Below are positions 33,604-43,753 of a stretch of 64,000 nucleotides of DNA, piece after piece. Source of the stretch: UBA7378 sp049611805 (GTDB taxonomy: Bacteria; Pseudomonadota; Alphaproteobacteria; RS24); contig JBMZAX010000001.1 in NCBI GenBank assembly GCA_049611805.1, forward strand, positions 1 through 64,000, read 5' to 3'. The translations under genes were made by a program, and so were the position numbers. The notes beneath the pieces were generated by a model that made no database searches, was not told the DNA's origin, and saw only the letters and a program-made list of their open reading frames with translations. Each line of letters starts with the position of its first letter. Within the stretch, counting starts at the first letter, position 1.

Positions 33604-35047
33604 GGCTTTGCTGTCCCAAAACATACAATGCGATGCGGCCCATGCCGATGTGGAAATCACCGGTCTGACGGCCGACAGCCGAACCGTTGCGCCCGGATAT
33701 TTGTTTGCCGCCTTGCCGGGCGAGCATGTGGACGGCAACAGATTTGTCGCCCAGGCCGTGGCGCAAGGGGCGGCGGCGGTTTTGACCGCGCAACCGAGCG
33801 CAGGTCTGTCGGTTCCGGTTCTTTATGATGAAAACCCGCGTCGGGCATTGGCCGAACTGGCGGGACGCTTTTTCGCCTTCCGGCCCGAATGCACGGTCGG
33901 CATTACCGGCACGAACGGCAAAACATCAACGGCGGCATTCTTGCGCCAGTTTTGGACACAAGCCGGCCTGTCGGCGGCAAGCCTTGGCACTTTGGGCGTG
34001 GTGACGCAAGCCTTCACCCGCCCGATAAACCACACCACGCCCGATCCGGTGACATTGCATGCGGCGTTGCGCGACCTTTATGCGCGCGGCATCGACCATT
34101 TGGCAATGGAAGTTTCCAGCCACGCGCTGGCCCAGCATCGTGTTGACGGGCTGACATGCGATGTTGCGGGATTTACCAATCTCACCCGCGACCATCTGGA
34201 TTATCATGGCGACACGGCGCGTTATTTTGAGGCCAAGGCGCGCCTGTTTACCGAAATTCTGAAACCCGACGGCGTGGCCGTGGTGCAAATGCGTGCGGAT
34301 GTGGCCCCCGAACTCGCCGCCGCCGCGCGCGCAAAAGGGCGCCAAATTTATCCGGTCGGCAGTGCCGATGCGGCGCTTCAAATTTCGGTCGCCACGCGCG
34401 CCCCCGACGGCATGGTGCTGGTCATTGAAGAGGCCGGCAACAGGGTCGATGTGCATGTGCCGCTGATCGGCGATTTTCAGGTCGAAAATCTGGAAGTTGC
34501 CATGGGGCTGGGCCTGCATAGCGGGCTTGATTTTGAGCAAATGGCCGGTGCCTGCAACACATTGCAGGGCGTCGCCGGGCGCATGCAGCTTGCCGGAATT
34601 TATCAGGGCGCGGCGATCTATGTCGATTACGCGCACACGCCCGATGCGCTGTCGGCGGCGCTTTTGGCCGTGCGCAGCCATGTGACAGATGAAGGCCGCG
34701 TATTGCTGGTGTTTGGTTGCGGCGGCGACCGCGACACCGGCAAGCGCCCGCAAATGGGCGCGATTGCCGCAAAAGGGGCCGATCAGGTTTTCGTGACGGA
34801 TGATAATCCGCGCTCCGAAAATCCTGCCGATATTCGCCGCGCCATTATGGATGCGTGCCCGGACGCGCTGGAATTTGCCGACCGGCGCGAAGCCATTGCC
34901 GCGGCCATTGACGCGGCGCGGGTGGGAGACATTATTTTGGTCGCCGGAAAGGGCCACGAGCAGGGCCAGATTATCGGGGACACAATTTTGCCTTTTGATG
35001 ATGTCACTGTCATTGCCGAGCATATCGGTTTGGAGGCCAGACCATGA
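33593..35047 (+). CDS. murE: UDP-MurNAc-L-Ala-D-Glu--2,6-diaminopimelate ligase
   Basis: Adds meso-diaminopimelate to the peptidoglycan precursor; 484 residues. The Mur-ligase P-loop is GTNGKT (106-111). The central domain has TNLTRDHLDYHG with the carbamylated-Lys region (FEAKARLF). The third domain carries DDNPR (403-407), the motif selecting diaminopimelate over lysine. The frame is open inside ftsI, but the ATG at 33593 has GGAGG six bases upstream. It overlaps murF by 4 bp. Confidence 0.95.
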   Translation: MRLEALLSQNIQCDAAHADVEITGLTADSRTVAPGYLFAALPGEHVDGNRFVAQAVAQGAAAVLTAQPSAGLSVPVLYDENPRRALAELAGRFFAFRPECTVGITGTNGKTSTAAFLRQFWTQAGLSAASLGTLGVVTQAFTRPINHTTPDPVTLHAALRDLYARGIDHLAMEVSSHALAQHRVDGLTCDVAGFTNLTRDHLDYHGDTARYFEAKARLFTEILKPDGVAVVQMRADVAPELAAAARAKGRQIYPVGSADAALQISVATRAPDGMVLVIEEAGNRVDVHVPLIGDFQVENLEVAMGLGLHSGLDFEQMAGACNTLQGVAGRMQLAGIYQGAAIYVDYAHTPDALSAALLAVRSHVTDEGRVLLVFGCGGDRDTGKRPQMGAIAAKGADQVFVTDDNPRSENPADIRRAIMDACPDALEFADRREAIAAAIDAARVGDIILVAGKGHEQGQIIGDTILPFDDVTVIAEHIGLEARP

Positions 35048-36537
35048 CCCGGCCCGTATTGTGGACAGACGAACAAATTTCTGCGGCGACGCAAGCCAAC
35101 TGCACCGCGCCGTTCACGGTCAGCGGCGTGTCGATAGATACGCGCAGTTTGGAGCCGGGCGATCTTTTTGTTGCATTGCCCGGATCGGGGCGCGACGGCC
35201 ATGATTTTGTGGATGCCGCCTTTGCCGCCGGCGCGACAGCCGCCCTGGTTTGTCGCGGCAAGATTGACACAAAAAAAGCCGCCGACATGCAGGGCGCGCT
35301 GGTCGAGGTTGATGACGTGCCCGCCGCGCTGGAAGCCCTTGCCCATGCCGCGCGCGCGCGCAGTTCGGCCTATATTACCGCCGTTACGGGCAGTGTCGGC
35401 AAAACAAGCGTCAAAGAGGCGCTCAGGCTGGCGCTGTCAAAATCGGGCGCAACCTTTGCGTCGGAAAAATCCTTCAACAATCACATCGGTGTGCCGCTGA
35501 GCCTTGCGCGCATGCCGCAAGATTGCGCCTATGGCGTTTTCGAGGTCGGCATGAACCATGCCGGTGAGATTGATGCGCTGGTGCGCATGGTGCGGCCGCA
35601 TTGCGCCATCATCACCCATGTCGGGACGGCGCATATTGAACATTTTGACTCCGAAGCCGATATCGCGCGCGCCAAGGGCGAGATTTTCAACCATATGGCC
35701 GATGATGTGCCCGGCGATTTGCTAGAGGGCGGCACGGTTATCATTCCGGCGGACAATCCGCATATTGATCTGCTTGTCGAATTGGCAGACGCCCGGAGCA
35801 TTAAAGATATTCGCCGCTTCAGCACGGATGGAACGGCGACGGCCTCCGAGCCCCCGCATATTGTCGCCAATAAAATTTACCTGCACGAAACATGCAGTTG
35901 TGTCAGCGGGCGCATTGGCGATGCGGAAGTCACTTTCAAAGTCGGCACGCCCGGCGCCCACCATGTCAGCAACAGCCTGGCCGTATTGGGCGCCGTTCAG
36001 GCCGCCGGTGCCGACCTCGCGCTCGCGGCCCTGTCGCTGGCCGAGGTTGAGGCGCTCAGCGGGCGCGGGCGGCGTCATGTGCTGGACGTTGCCGGTGGCC
36101 CTTGCGTGTTGATTGATGAAAGCTACAACGCAAATCCGGCGTCAATGTCGGCCGCCATCAAGGCGCTGGGTCTGGTGCCGCGGCTCGGACAGGGCCGCCG
36201 CATTGCCGTTCTGGGCGATATGGCTGAGCTGGGCGCGGCCTCAAAAGATCTGCATATGGATATTGCCGGACTTATGGACACGGTCGATATCGATCTGGTT
36301 TTCAGTTGCGGGCCTGAAATGGCGCATATGTTTGCCCATCTGCCGCCCGACCGCAGGGGCATACACGCGCCTTCCACCGATGCGCTGACAAATATTCTTC
36401 AGGCGGAAATTCACGCCGGCGATGTCGTTATGGTCAAGGGCTCGCATGCCAGCCGGATGAACCGGGTTGTCGATGCGCTTCTTGAGGCCGACACCGCGCG
36501 CGCGGGTCAAGAAGAGGAGCAACGCGATGCTGTATGA
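35044..36537 (+). CDS. murF: UDP-MurNAc-tripeptide--D-Ala-D-Ala ligase
   Basis: Adds D-Ala-D-Ala to the UDP-MurNAc tripeptide; 497 residues. The N-terminal substrate domain has SIDTRSLEPGDLFVALPG. The P-loop is GSVGKT (116-121), then EVGMNHAGEID, THVGTAHIE, and the C-terminal DESYNANPASM motif typical of MurF. It overlaps murE by 4 bp and mraY by 11 bp. The C-terminal tail (AGQEEEQR) also encodes the mraY ribosome binding site. Confidence 0.95.
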   Translation: MTRPVLWTDEQISAATQANCTAPFTVSGVSIDTRSLEPGDLFVALPGSGRDGHDFVDAAFAAGATAALVCRGKIDTKKAADMQGALVEVDDVPAALEALAHAARARSSAYITAVTGSVGKTSVKEALRLALSKSGATFASEKSFNNHIGVPLSLARMPQDCAYGVFEVGMNHAGEIDALVRMVRPHCAIITHVGTAHIEHFDSEADIARAKGEIFNHMADDVPGDLLEGGTVIIPADNPHIDLLVELADARSIKDIRRFSTDGTATASEPPHIVANKIYLHETCSCVSGRIGDAEVTFKVGTPGAHHVSNSLAVLGAVQAAGADLALAALSLAEVEALSGRGRRHVLDVAGGPCVLIDESYNANPASMSAAIKALGLVPRLGQGRRIAVLGDMAELGAASKDLHMDIAGLMDTVDIDLVFSCGPEMAHMFAHLPPDRRGIHAPSTDALTNILQAEIHAGDVVMVKGSHASRMNRVVDALLEADTARAGQEEEQRDAV

Positions 36538-37618
36538 ATTGATGATGTCGCTGAAGGGGTCTGTCCCCGGTGCCAATCTGTTTTCCTATATCACTTTCAG
36601 GGCTGGCGGTGCCGTTATGACGGCGCTGATTATCAGTTTTATTCTGGGCCCCTGGGTCATCGACAATCTGCGCATGCGTCAGGGCAAGGGCCAGCCGATA
36701 CGCGAAGACGGGCCGCAATCGCATCTCGTCACCAAGGTCGGCACGCCGACCATGGGGGGCTTGCTCATTCTGCTTGCGGTGATGGCCTCGACATTGCTGT
36801 GGGGGGATTTGAGCAATCCCTATCTGTGGATTGTGTCGCTGACGACGCTGTGCTTCGGCCTTGTCGGGTTCGCCGATGATTTTCTGAAAGTGCGCGGCGG
36901 TTCCAGCGCCGGGGTGCCGGGGCGGGTCAAAATCGTGCTGGAGGCGGCGATTGCGCTTGTCACGGTGCTGGCAATCTCAACAATTTTGCCCCAACCCTTG
37001 GCAACAAGTTATGCCATTCCGTTTTTCAAAGATGTGCTACTGCCCTTCGGTCTGCCGTTGTTTGTGCTGGCCGGCATGTTCGTCATAGTCGGGTCTTCCA
37101 ATGCGGTTAATCTGACCGACGGCCTGGACGGTTTGGCGATTGTGCCGATGATGATTGCCTCGGCCAGCTTCGGCCTGATTTCCTATCTCGTCGGCCATGC
37201 GATTTTTGCCAATTATTTGCAGGTGCATTTTGTGCCGGGCGCGGGCGAATTGGCTGTGCTGTGCGCGGCGCTTATCGGGGCCGGTCTCGGTTTCCTCTGG
37301 TACAATGCGCCCCCCGCCATGGTGTTTATGGGCGACACCGGCTCATTGGCGCTTGGCGGCGCGCTGGGTGCCATCGCCGTGGCGACAAAGCACGAAATTG
37401 TACTGGCGATTATCGGCGGTCTGTTCGTTTTGGAAGCCATTTCGGTGATTGTGCAGGTCGCTTCTTTCAAGCTGACGGGCAGGCGCGTTTTCGCCATGGC
37501 ACCGCTTCATCATCATTTCGAACAGCGCGGCTGGGCTGAATCCACCATTGTGATCCGCTTCTGGATCATATCCGTGGTGCTGGCGCTGATCGGGCTGGCA
37601 ACGTTGAAACTGCGATAG
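36527..37618 (+). CDS. mraY: phospho-N-acetylmuramoyl-pentapeptide transferase
   Basis: Integral membrane enzyme that makes lipid I from UDP-MurNAc pentapeptide and undecaprenyl phosphate. The 363-residue protein has ten hydrophobic helices. The catalytic Asp pair is in GFADDFLKV, the second Asp loop is in NAVNLTDGLDGLA, and the cytoplasmic HHHFEQRGW loop is present. The ATG at 36527 has GAGGAG eight bases upstream and overlaps murF by 11 bp. A 7-bp gap to murD is the only non-overlapping junction from mraZ to ftsA. Confidence 0.95.
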   Translation: MLYELMMSLKGSVPGANLFSYITFRAGGAVMTALIISFILGPWVIDNLRMRQGKGQPIREDGPQSHLVTKVGTPTMGGLLILLAVMASTLLWGDLSNPYLWIVSLTTLCFGLVGFADDFLKVRGGSSAGVPGRVKIVLEAAIALVTVLAISTILPQPLATSYAIPFFKDVLLPFGLPLFVLAGMFVIVGSSNAVNLTDGLDGLAIVPMMIASASFGLISYLVGHAIFANYLQVHFVPGAGELAVLCAALIGAGLGFLWYNAPPAMVFMGDTGSLALGGALGAIAVATKHEIVLAIIGGLFVLEAISVIVQVASFKLTGRRVFAMAPLHHHFEQRGWAESTIVIRFWIISVVLALIGLATLKLR

Positions 37619-37625
37619 GGGTTCC

Positions 37626-39050
37626 ATGATTACACTTCCCAAATATCACGGTGAAACGGCAGTGTTCGGGCTGGGGCGTTCGGGCCTGTCGGTCGTGCGC
37701 GCGCTCGCCGCCGTCGGCAATAGGGTGAGTGCTTGGGATCAAAATGGCGACCGGCGCGCGGCGGCTGAAAAAGCCGGTGCCGAAATCAGAGATTTGGAAA
37801 CCGCATTTGGCGCGCCCGCGCGCTTGGTGTTGAGCCCCGGCGTACCGCTCACCCACCCGCAGCCGCATGCGGTTGTGAAGGCGGCCCGCGCCGCTGACGT
37901 GCCGGTGCTGGGGGATGTTGAACTGTTTGCCGACGCTGTGCGCAATATGGCCGAAAAACCGAAAATCGTGGCGGTCACGGGAACCAATGGCAAATCGACA
38001 ACCAGCGCGCTCATTGCCCATCTTCTGGCGACCCGCGGGGCCGCGGTGCGCCTCGGCGGCAATATCGGCCATGCGGTGCTGGACCTTGATATGCCCGCGC
38101 AAGACACGCAGACCGTTTATGTGCTTGAGCTTTCTTCCTATCAAATTGACCTGCTGGAAACGCTTGACCCCGATGTTGCGGTGCTGACAAATCTGAGCGC
38201 CGACCACCTCGACCGGCATGGCGACATGGCCGGATATGTCGCGGCCAAGCGTCGGCTTTTCGACATGCTGGGGCCGCATGCCACCGCCATTATCGGTTGT
38301 GACGATGATGAAAGCCGCGCCCTTGCCGATGCTGTGCACGCTTCGGGCACGCAAGTTAGCCGCATTGCGACCTCTGCCGCGGCGGATATCTGCTGGCGCG
38401 ATGGCGCGCTGATGGCGGGCGATCATGTTCTTGCCGATCTGAAAGACGCGCCCGCCTTGCGCGGTGCCCATAACGGGCAAAATGCCGCCGCCGCCGCCGC
38501 CGTGCTGGACGCATTGGGCCATGACATGAAAGACCTGCAACAGGCTTTGGAAGATTTTCCGGGGCTTGCCCACCGCCTGCAACCGGTTGGAACTTACGAA
38601 AACCTGATTTTCGTCAATGACAGCAAGGCGACAAATGCCGAGGCGACGCGCCACGCACTCGCGGCTTATGAAAATATTTACTGGATTGTCGGCGGGCGCG
38701 CAAAAGATGACGGCCTGTCGGGGCTCGATGAATTTTACAAAAATGTCCGCGCCGCTTTCCTGATTGGCGAAGCCGCCGCGCAATTTCAAAATGTGCTTGA
38801 AGGCCATTTCGCCTGCCATATGAGCGAGACGCTGGACAAGGCCGTTTGCGATGCCGCCGACCATGCGCGCGCAGATGCTGCCGAAAATGATACTGAAGAC
38901 ACGCCTGCGCAGGCGACGGTTTTACTGTCGCCGGCCTGTGCTTCGTTCGACCAGTTTCCCGATTTCGAGGCGCGCGGGGAGGCTTTTTGCGCCGCCATTG
39001 CCAAATGGCAATCTGAGCAACCTTCGGCTTATGAGGGCGCGCCATGTTGA
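37626..39050 (+). CDS. murD: UDP-MurNAc-L-alanine--D-glutamate ligase
   Basis: Adds D-Glu to UDP-MurNAc-L-Ala; 474 residues. The N-terminal Rossmann part is VFGLGRSGLSVVRAL, the P-loop is TGTNGKST (118-125), then ELSSYQIDLLE, NLSADHLDRHGD and VNDSKATNAEAT. The C-terminal VLLSPACASFDQFPDFEARG is the MurD signature. It overlaps ftsW by 7 bp. Confidence 0.95.
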   Translation: MITLPKYHGETAVFGLGRSGLSVVRALAAVGNRVSAWDQNGDRRAAAEKAGAEIRDLETAFGAPARLVLSPGVPLTHPQPHAVVKAARAADVPVLGDVELFADAVRNMAEKPKIVAVTGTNGKSTTSALIAHLLATRGAAVRLGGNIGHAVLDLDMPAQDTQTVYVLELSSYQIDLLETLDPDVAVLTNLSADHLDRHGDMAGYVAAKRRLFDMLGPHATAIIGCDDDESRALADAVHASGTQVSRIATSAAADICWRDGALMAGDHVLADLKDAPALRGAHNGQNAAAAAAVLDALGHDMKDLQQALEDFPGLAHRLQPVGTYENLIFVNDSKATNAEATRHALAAYENIYWIVGGRAKDDGLSGLDEFYKNVRAAFLIGEAAAQFQNVLEGHFACHMSETLDKAVCDAADHARADAAENDTEDTPAQATVLLSPACASFDQFPDFEARGEAFCAAIAKWQSEQPSAYEGAPC

Positions 39051-40219
39051 GATTTTTCGCCCGCACCGACAAAAGCCCGATCGCCCAATGGTGGTGGACC
39101 GTCGACCGCTGGCTCGTTGCCGCCGTGGTTGTGCTGATCGGTTTGGGATATTTGATGGCGCTGGCCGCCAGCCCTGCCGTGGCCCAGCATATCGGCAAGC
39201 CGATTTATTATTTTGCCAATAAGCAATTGGTGTTTCTCACGCTGGCGCTGGGCGTGTTTTTCGCCGTGTCCATGCTGAACCCGCGCCTTGTGCGCATATT
39301 GGCGGTGGCAAGTTTCGTCGCGGCGCTGGCCGGTGTGATTGCCACGCTGTTTGTCGGCACATCCGCCAAGGGGGCCAGCCGCTGGCTGATTGTCGCCGGG
39401 GTTTCGGTTCAGCCTTCCGAAATTCTAAAGCCTGCTTTCGTGGTCGTGACGGCGCAACTTTTTGCCCTTCACAAAACCCGCTTTGACAGCCATGCGCTGA
39501 TATGTGCTTTTGCGCTTCTGGTCATGTGCTGTGTGTTGCTGGCGGGCCAGCCCGATATCGGCCAGCTGACGCTGATGGGGCTTGTCTGGATGTGCATGTA
39601 TTTTCTCGCGGGCGGCTCGTTGCGCCTTCTGTCCGTGCTGGGCGCGCTGGGCATTGTCACGGGCGCCTATCTTTATGCCACCGAGCCGCATGTCTCCAGC
39701 CGCGTTGACCGTTTCATCACCCCGTCCAGCGGCGACACCTATCAGGTCGACAAAGCCATGGATGCAATCAAATCCGGCGGCATTGTCGGGGTCGGGCCGG
39801 GCGACGGGCGCGTCAAATCAATCTTGCCGGATGCGCATTCCGATTATGTGTTTGCGGTTGCCGCCGAAGAGGGCGGTTTGCTGATCGGCAGTTTCATCAT
39901 CTGTGTGTTCGCCGTCATTGTGCTGCGCGCGCTGTCGGGCTTGCGCGCCGAGCGCGAGCACTGGATTCAGCTGGCGGCGGCGGGGCTGACCTGTCTGTTC
40001 GGTTTGCAGGCCATTATCAATCTCGCCGTTAACCTCAATCTGATGCCGTCCAAAGGCATGACCCTGCCGTTTATTTCCTATGGCGGCTCGTCGCTCATCG
40101 CCTCGGCCTTCACCATGGGCATGTTGGTGGCGTTGTCGCGGCGCAGATCGCACGACCAAATGATGGCGCGCCCGATAAACGGCGTGACGCTTCAGGCGCA
40201 ATTTGGAGGCCGCTCATGA
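39044..40219 (+). CDS. ftsW: septal peptidoglycan glycosyltransferase FtsW
   Basis: SEDS-family polymerase that works with FtsI at the division septum; 391 residues with nine to ten membrane helices. KGASRWLIVAGVSVQPSEILKP contains the conserved loop. The later region FAVAAEEGGLLIGSFII and the C-terminal LPFISYGGSSLIAS are SEDS signatures. Position between murD and murG distinguishes it from RodA. It overlaps murD by 7 bp and murG by 4 bp. Confidence 0.95.
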   Translation: MLRFFARTDKSPIAQWWWTVDRWLVAAVVVLIGLGYLMALAASPAVAQHIGKPIYYFANKQLVFLTLALGVFFAVSMLNPRLVRILAVASFVAALAGVIATLFVGTSAKGASRWLIVAGVSVQPSEILKPAFVVVTAQLFALHKTRFDSHALICAFALLVMCCVLLAGQPDIGQLTLMGLVWMCMYFLAGGSLRLLSVLGALGIVTGAYLYATEPHVSSRVDRFITPSSGDTYQVDKAMDAIKSGGIVGVGPGDGRVKSILPDAHSDYVFAVAAEEGGLLIGSFIICVFAVIVLRALSGLRAEREHWIQLAAAGLTCLFGLQAIINLAVNLNLMPSKGMTLPFISYGGSSLIASAFTMGMLVALSRRRSHDQMMARPINGVTLQAQFGGRS

Positions 40220-41361
40220 ACCAGAAGCAAAACAGCGGAAGCGAAGTGGTGCTGCTGGCGGCCGGTGGCACGGGCGGGCATTTGTTTCCGGCCAGTGCTT
40301 TGGCGCGCCGCATGAAGGAAAAGGGCCATGAAGTGCATCTGGCAACGGATGCGCGCGGTCTGGCCTATCTACCTCAACTTGAAGAAATGCCCGTTCACAA
40401 GCTCGCGGCGGCAACGATATTTGGCGGTAAAATATGGCTCCTCCCATGGCACATGGTGAAAATTATCTTCGCCTTTTTTCAGGCGGTTCACCTTGTGTTG
40501 AAGCTCAAGCCCTCCATCGTTGTCGGCTTTGGCGGCTACCCGTCATTCGCCCCGGCGCTGGCCGCACAAGTGCTGGGGCGGCAGGTGTTGATCCATGAAC
40601 AAAACGCCGTGCTGGGCCGGGCCAATCGTGTGCTGTGTGCCCTTGGCGCGCATCTGGCAACCAGTTTTGGCGGCACGCGCGGCGTATCAAAATCGACAAA
40701 AGCAAGAACCCGCAAAGTTGGCAATCCCGTGCGCAATGATGTGCTGACGGCGGCGCGCGGCGGTTATCGTTATCTGAATGCCTCGCGCCCGTTTGAATTG
40801 CTGATTTTCGGCGGCAGTCAGGGTGCCAGCGTTTTTGCCGACACGGTTCCCGCGGCGATCGGCGAATTGCCGGCAGATTTGAAAGCGCGCCTGCGCGTCG
40901 TTCATCAGGTGCGCCGGGCGGATATGGCACAAACACTCGCGGCCTATGGGGAAATCAGCGTTTATGCCGAAATCCGCGACTTTTTTGACGATTTGCCCGC
41001 CCGCATGCGCCGCGCGCATCTGGTCATTTGTCGCGGTGGTGCTTCGACCGTGTGCGAGCTTTCGCTGCTGGGTGCGCCGGCCATTATCGTGCCCTTGCCC
41101 GGCTCGCTGGATCAGGATCAGGCGCATAATGTGCGCGAGCTGAACGAAAAGGGCGGCGCGTGGATGGTCAATCAAACCGAGTTCACGACCGAATGGCTGT
41201 CGGGAAAACTGAACGAGCTGATGCTCAATATTGAACTGCTGAACGCCGCCTCGGCGCGGTCATTGTCATTGGCGCGGCCGGATGCCGATTTGCGCCTGTG
41301 TCGCTATGCCCTGTCGCTCATCAAAAATGACAGCGCTGCCGGCAGGGAGAAAAAGCAATGA
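40216..41361 (+). CDS. murG: UDP-GlcNAc--lipid I GlcNAc transferase
   Basis: Peripheral membrane GT28 glycosyltransferase that makes lipid II; 381 residues. Gly-rich loops are AAGGTGGHLFPA (about residues 14-25) and GFGGYPSFAPALAA. HEQNAVLGRANRVL follows, and the C-terminal UDP-GlcNAc site has FGGSQGASVFAD, CRGGASTVCEL and PLPGSLDQDQAHN. It overlaps ftsW and murC by 4 bp each. Confidence 0.95.
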   Translation: MNQKQNSGSEVVLLAAGGTGGHLFPASALARRMKEKGHEVHLATDARGLAYLPQLEEMPVHKLAAATIFGGKIWLLPWHMVKIIFAFFQAVHLVLKLKPSIVVGFGGYPSFAPALAAQVLGRQVLIHEQNAVLGRANRVLCALGAHLATSFGGTRGVSKSTKARTRKVGNPVRNDVLTAARGGYRYLNASRPFELLIFGGSQGASVFADTVPAAIGELPADLKARLRVVHQVRRADMAQTLAAYGEISVYAEIRDFFDDLPARMRRAHLVICRGGASTVCELSLLGAPAIIVPLPGSLDQDQAHNVRELNEKGGAWMVNQTEFTTEWLSGKLNELMLNIELLNAASARSLSLARPDADLRLCRYALSLIKNDSAAGREKKQ

Positions 41362-42788
41362 CGCAAAATCCTGCCGCACCGCCGCGCACATTACGCCCCT
41401 TCGGGCGGGTGCACATTGTCGGCATTGGCGGCATTGGCATGAGCGGTATTGCCGAGGTGATGCATGTCATGGGCTATGAGGTGCAGGGCAGTGATTTGGG
41501 CGAAAACGCCAACACGCGCAGGCTTTCGGATATGGGCGTGCCGGTCATGATCGGCCATCGTGAGGAAAATATTGCCGGGGCGGGTGTCGTCACCGTGTCG
41601 TCGGCGGTCACGCAAGACAATGTGGAAATGCAAGCCGCGCGTGCGCGTCATATTCCCGTTGTTCGCCGCGCCGAAATGCTGGCCGAACTCATGCGCTTGA
41701 AACCGTGCCTGACGGTCGCGGGCACGCATGGCAAAACCACCACAACCTCGCTTGCCGCGGCCGTGCTTGATGCCGCCGGGCTCGACCCCACCGTCATTAA
41801 TGGCGGCATTATCAACGCCTATGGCACCAATGCGCGCCTCGGTTCGGGCGACTGGATGGTGGTTGAAGCCGATGAAAGCGACGGCACTTTCGTGCGCCTG
41901 CCCTCGACCATGGGCATTGTCACGAATATCGACCCCGAACATTTGGAGCATTACGGCAGTTTCGACAATTTGCGCGATGCGTTTGTGCGCTACATGCAAA
42001 ATATTCCGTTTTACGGTGCCGGCATTGTGTGTCTCGACCACTCGGAAGTGCAGGCGCTGGTGGGGCAGGTGCAGGACCGCCGCATCATCACTTATGGGCT
42101 GAACGAACAGGCCGACATTCAGGCGACAAATATCACCACGCGCGGGTTCGCCCAGGAATTTGACGTTATCTGCCGCGACCGGCAGACCGACACGCAAACG
42201 GTTATCTCAAAGCTGCATCTGCCCATGGCGGGCACTTATAATTTGCAAAATGCACTGGCGGCGATTGCCGCGGGGCTGGAAGTGCGCGCTGAACCGGAAC
42301 AAATCCGCGCGGCGCTGTCCGGCTTTGGCGGCGTCAAGCGGCGCTTTTCGCATGTCGGCAAAGTGCGCGATGTCGATATTTTTGATGATTACGCGCACCA
42401 TCCGGTCGAGATTGCCGCCGTTCTGGGCAGCGCCCGCGAAGCGGCAGGGGGCCGCGTCATTGGGGTCATGCAGCCGCATCGCTATACGCGCCTGCGCGAT
42501 CTCTTTGCCGATTTTTGCAGCTGCATGAACGCCGCCGATGTGGTTTTTGTCTTGCCGGTTTTCACCGCCGGAGAAGAACCGATTAAGGGTTTTGACGCCG
42601 AACATCTCGTCGAGGGCCTGCGCGCGCATGGGCATCGCCATGCCGAGGCCCTGGCCGAAGATGATGCGCTCGCCCCGGCGCTGGCCGAGATTATCGCCGC
42701 CGGAGACATTGTGGTGTGCATGGGGGCGGGCTCGATTACGCGCATCGCGCATGAGCTGCCGGCACGTTTGGCGGAGGTGGCGGCATGA
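41358..42788 (+). CDS. murC: UDP-N-acetylmuramate--L-alanine ligase
   Basis: Adds the first L-Ala to UDP-MurNAc; 476 residues. The N-terminal HIVGIGGIGMSGIAEVMH binds the UDP part. The P-loop is AGTHGKTTTT (121-130), then EADESDGTFVRLP, TNIDPEHLEHYG, and FDDYAHHPVEIAAVL in the C-terminal domain. It overlaps murG and murB by 4 bp each. Confidence 0.95.
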   Translation: MTQNPAAPPRTLRPFGRVHIVGIGGIGMSGIAEVMHVMGYEVQGSDLGENANTRRLSDMGVPVMIGHREENIAGAGVVTVSSAVTQDNVEMQAARARHIPVVRRAEMLAELMRLKPCLTVAGTHGKTTTTSLAAAVLDAAGLDPTVINGGIINAYGTNARLGSGDWMVVEADESDGTFVRLPSTMGIVTNIDPEHLEHYGSFDNLRDAFVRYMQNIPFYGAGIVCLDHSEVQALVGQVQDRRIITYGLNEQADIQATNITTRGFAQEFDVICRDRQTDTQTVISKLHLPMAGTYNLQNALAAIAAGLEVRAEPEQIRAALSGFGGVKRRFSHVGKVRDVDIFDDYAHHPVEIAAVLGSAREAAGGRVIGVMQPHRYTRLRDLFADFCSCMNAADVVFVLPVFTAGEEPIKGFDAEHLVEGLRAHGHRHAEALAEDDALAPALAEIIAAGDIVVCMGAGSITRIAHELPARLAEVAA

Positions 42789-43753
42789 GCTTGCATGCGA
42801 ATAATCCGAAGCCGCACACGGCGCGCGCAAGCGTTCAACCCGCCGACCTGCCCGAAGTGCGCGGAAAATACATTACCGAGCAATCACTGAGCGGGCTCAC
42901 ATGGTTCCGGGTTGGCGGCGCGGCGGATGTTATCTACCTGCCGACGGATGCCGATGATTTGAGTGCGTTTTTGAAAAATCTGGCGGCGGATATTCCGGTC
43001 ACGGTTTTGGGCGCGGGCTCCAACACGTTGGCACGCGACGCCGGTGTGCGCGGCGTTGTCATTCGCCTTGGGCGCGGCTTTGCCGACATTGCTCGCGAGG
43101 GCGAAACGGATATACGCGCAGGCGCAGGCGCGCTCGATATGCGCGTGGCCGCGCGCGCAGCCGATGCCGGACTTTCGGGGCTTGAGTTTCTCAGCGGCAT
43201 TCCCGGCAGTGTCGGCGGTGCGGTGGCCATGAATGCCGGTGCCTATGGCCGCGAAACGGCAGATGTGCTTGTGCGGGTTGAAGGCGTCACTCCGGACGGG
43301 GAAAAACGCGAGCTGACACCGGATACGCTTAATCTCAGCTACCGCACCAATAGCTACCCGGATCCGATTATCTACACAGCTGCGGTTTTTCGCGGGCGCC
43401 CCGCCGCCGCCGACGCCATCACGGCGCAAATGGACGAGATTGCCGACAAGCGCGGTACCAGCCAGCCGGTCAAATCACGCACCGGCGGCAGCACGTTCAA
43501 AAATCCGGGCGGGGCCAGTCCCGACGGGCCGAAGGCATGGAAACTTATTGATGCCGCCGGATGTCGGGGCATGCGTGTCGGCGACGCGCAAGTTTCCGAA
43601 TTGCATTGCAATTTTCTTGTCAATCACGGCAAGGCCAGTGCCGCTGACATTGAAACGCTGGGCGAAACCGTGCGCCGGCGCGTGCTGGAAACCAGTGACA
43701 TTGATCTCGATTGGGAAATTCGGCGGATTGGGGAGGTGGCTCATGGCGCGTAA
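42785..43753 (+). CDS. murB: UDP-N-acetylenolpyruvoylglucosamine reductase
   Basis: FAD- and NADPH-dependent reductase forming UDP-MurNAc; 322 residues. FAD-domain motifs are TWFRVGGAADVIYLP, VLGAGSNTLARD and FLSGIPGSVGGAVAMNAGAYG. The catalytic Ser is in TGGSTFKNP, and the C-terminal acid is in LDWEIRRIG. The layout is the type IIb form found in Alphaproteobacteria and Gram-positives, lacking the extra E. coli loop. The N-terminus is 25-30 residues longer than the core. It overlaps ddl by 11 bp. Confidence 0.94.
   Translation: MSLHANNPKPHTARASVQPADLPEVRGKYITEQSLSGLTWFRVGGAADVIYLPTDADDLSAFLKNLAADIPVTVLGAGSNTLARDAGVRGVVIRLGRGFADIAREGETDIRAGAGALDMRVAARAADAGLSGLEFLSGIPGSVGGAVAMNAGAYGRETADVLVRVEGVTPDGEKRELTPDTLNLSYRTNSYPDPIIYTAAVFRGRPAAADAITAQMDEIADKRGTSQPVKSRTGGSTFKNPGGASPDGPKAWKLIDAAGCRGMRVGDAQVSELHCNFLVNHGKASAADIETLGETVRRRVLETSDIDLDWEIRRIGEVAHGA

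Noticed and set aside
33926..35023. Open frame of 365 codons on the minus strand
   Set aside because: Antisense to murE over its whole length; low-complexity translation.
37566..38864. Open frame of 432 codons on the minus strand
   Set aside because: Antisense to murD, which has all its motifs; no family features of its own.
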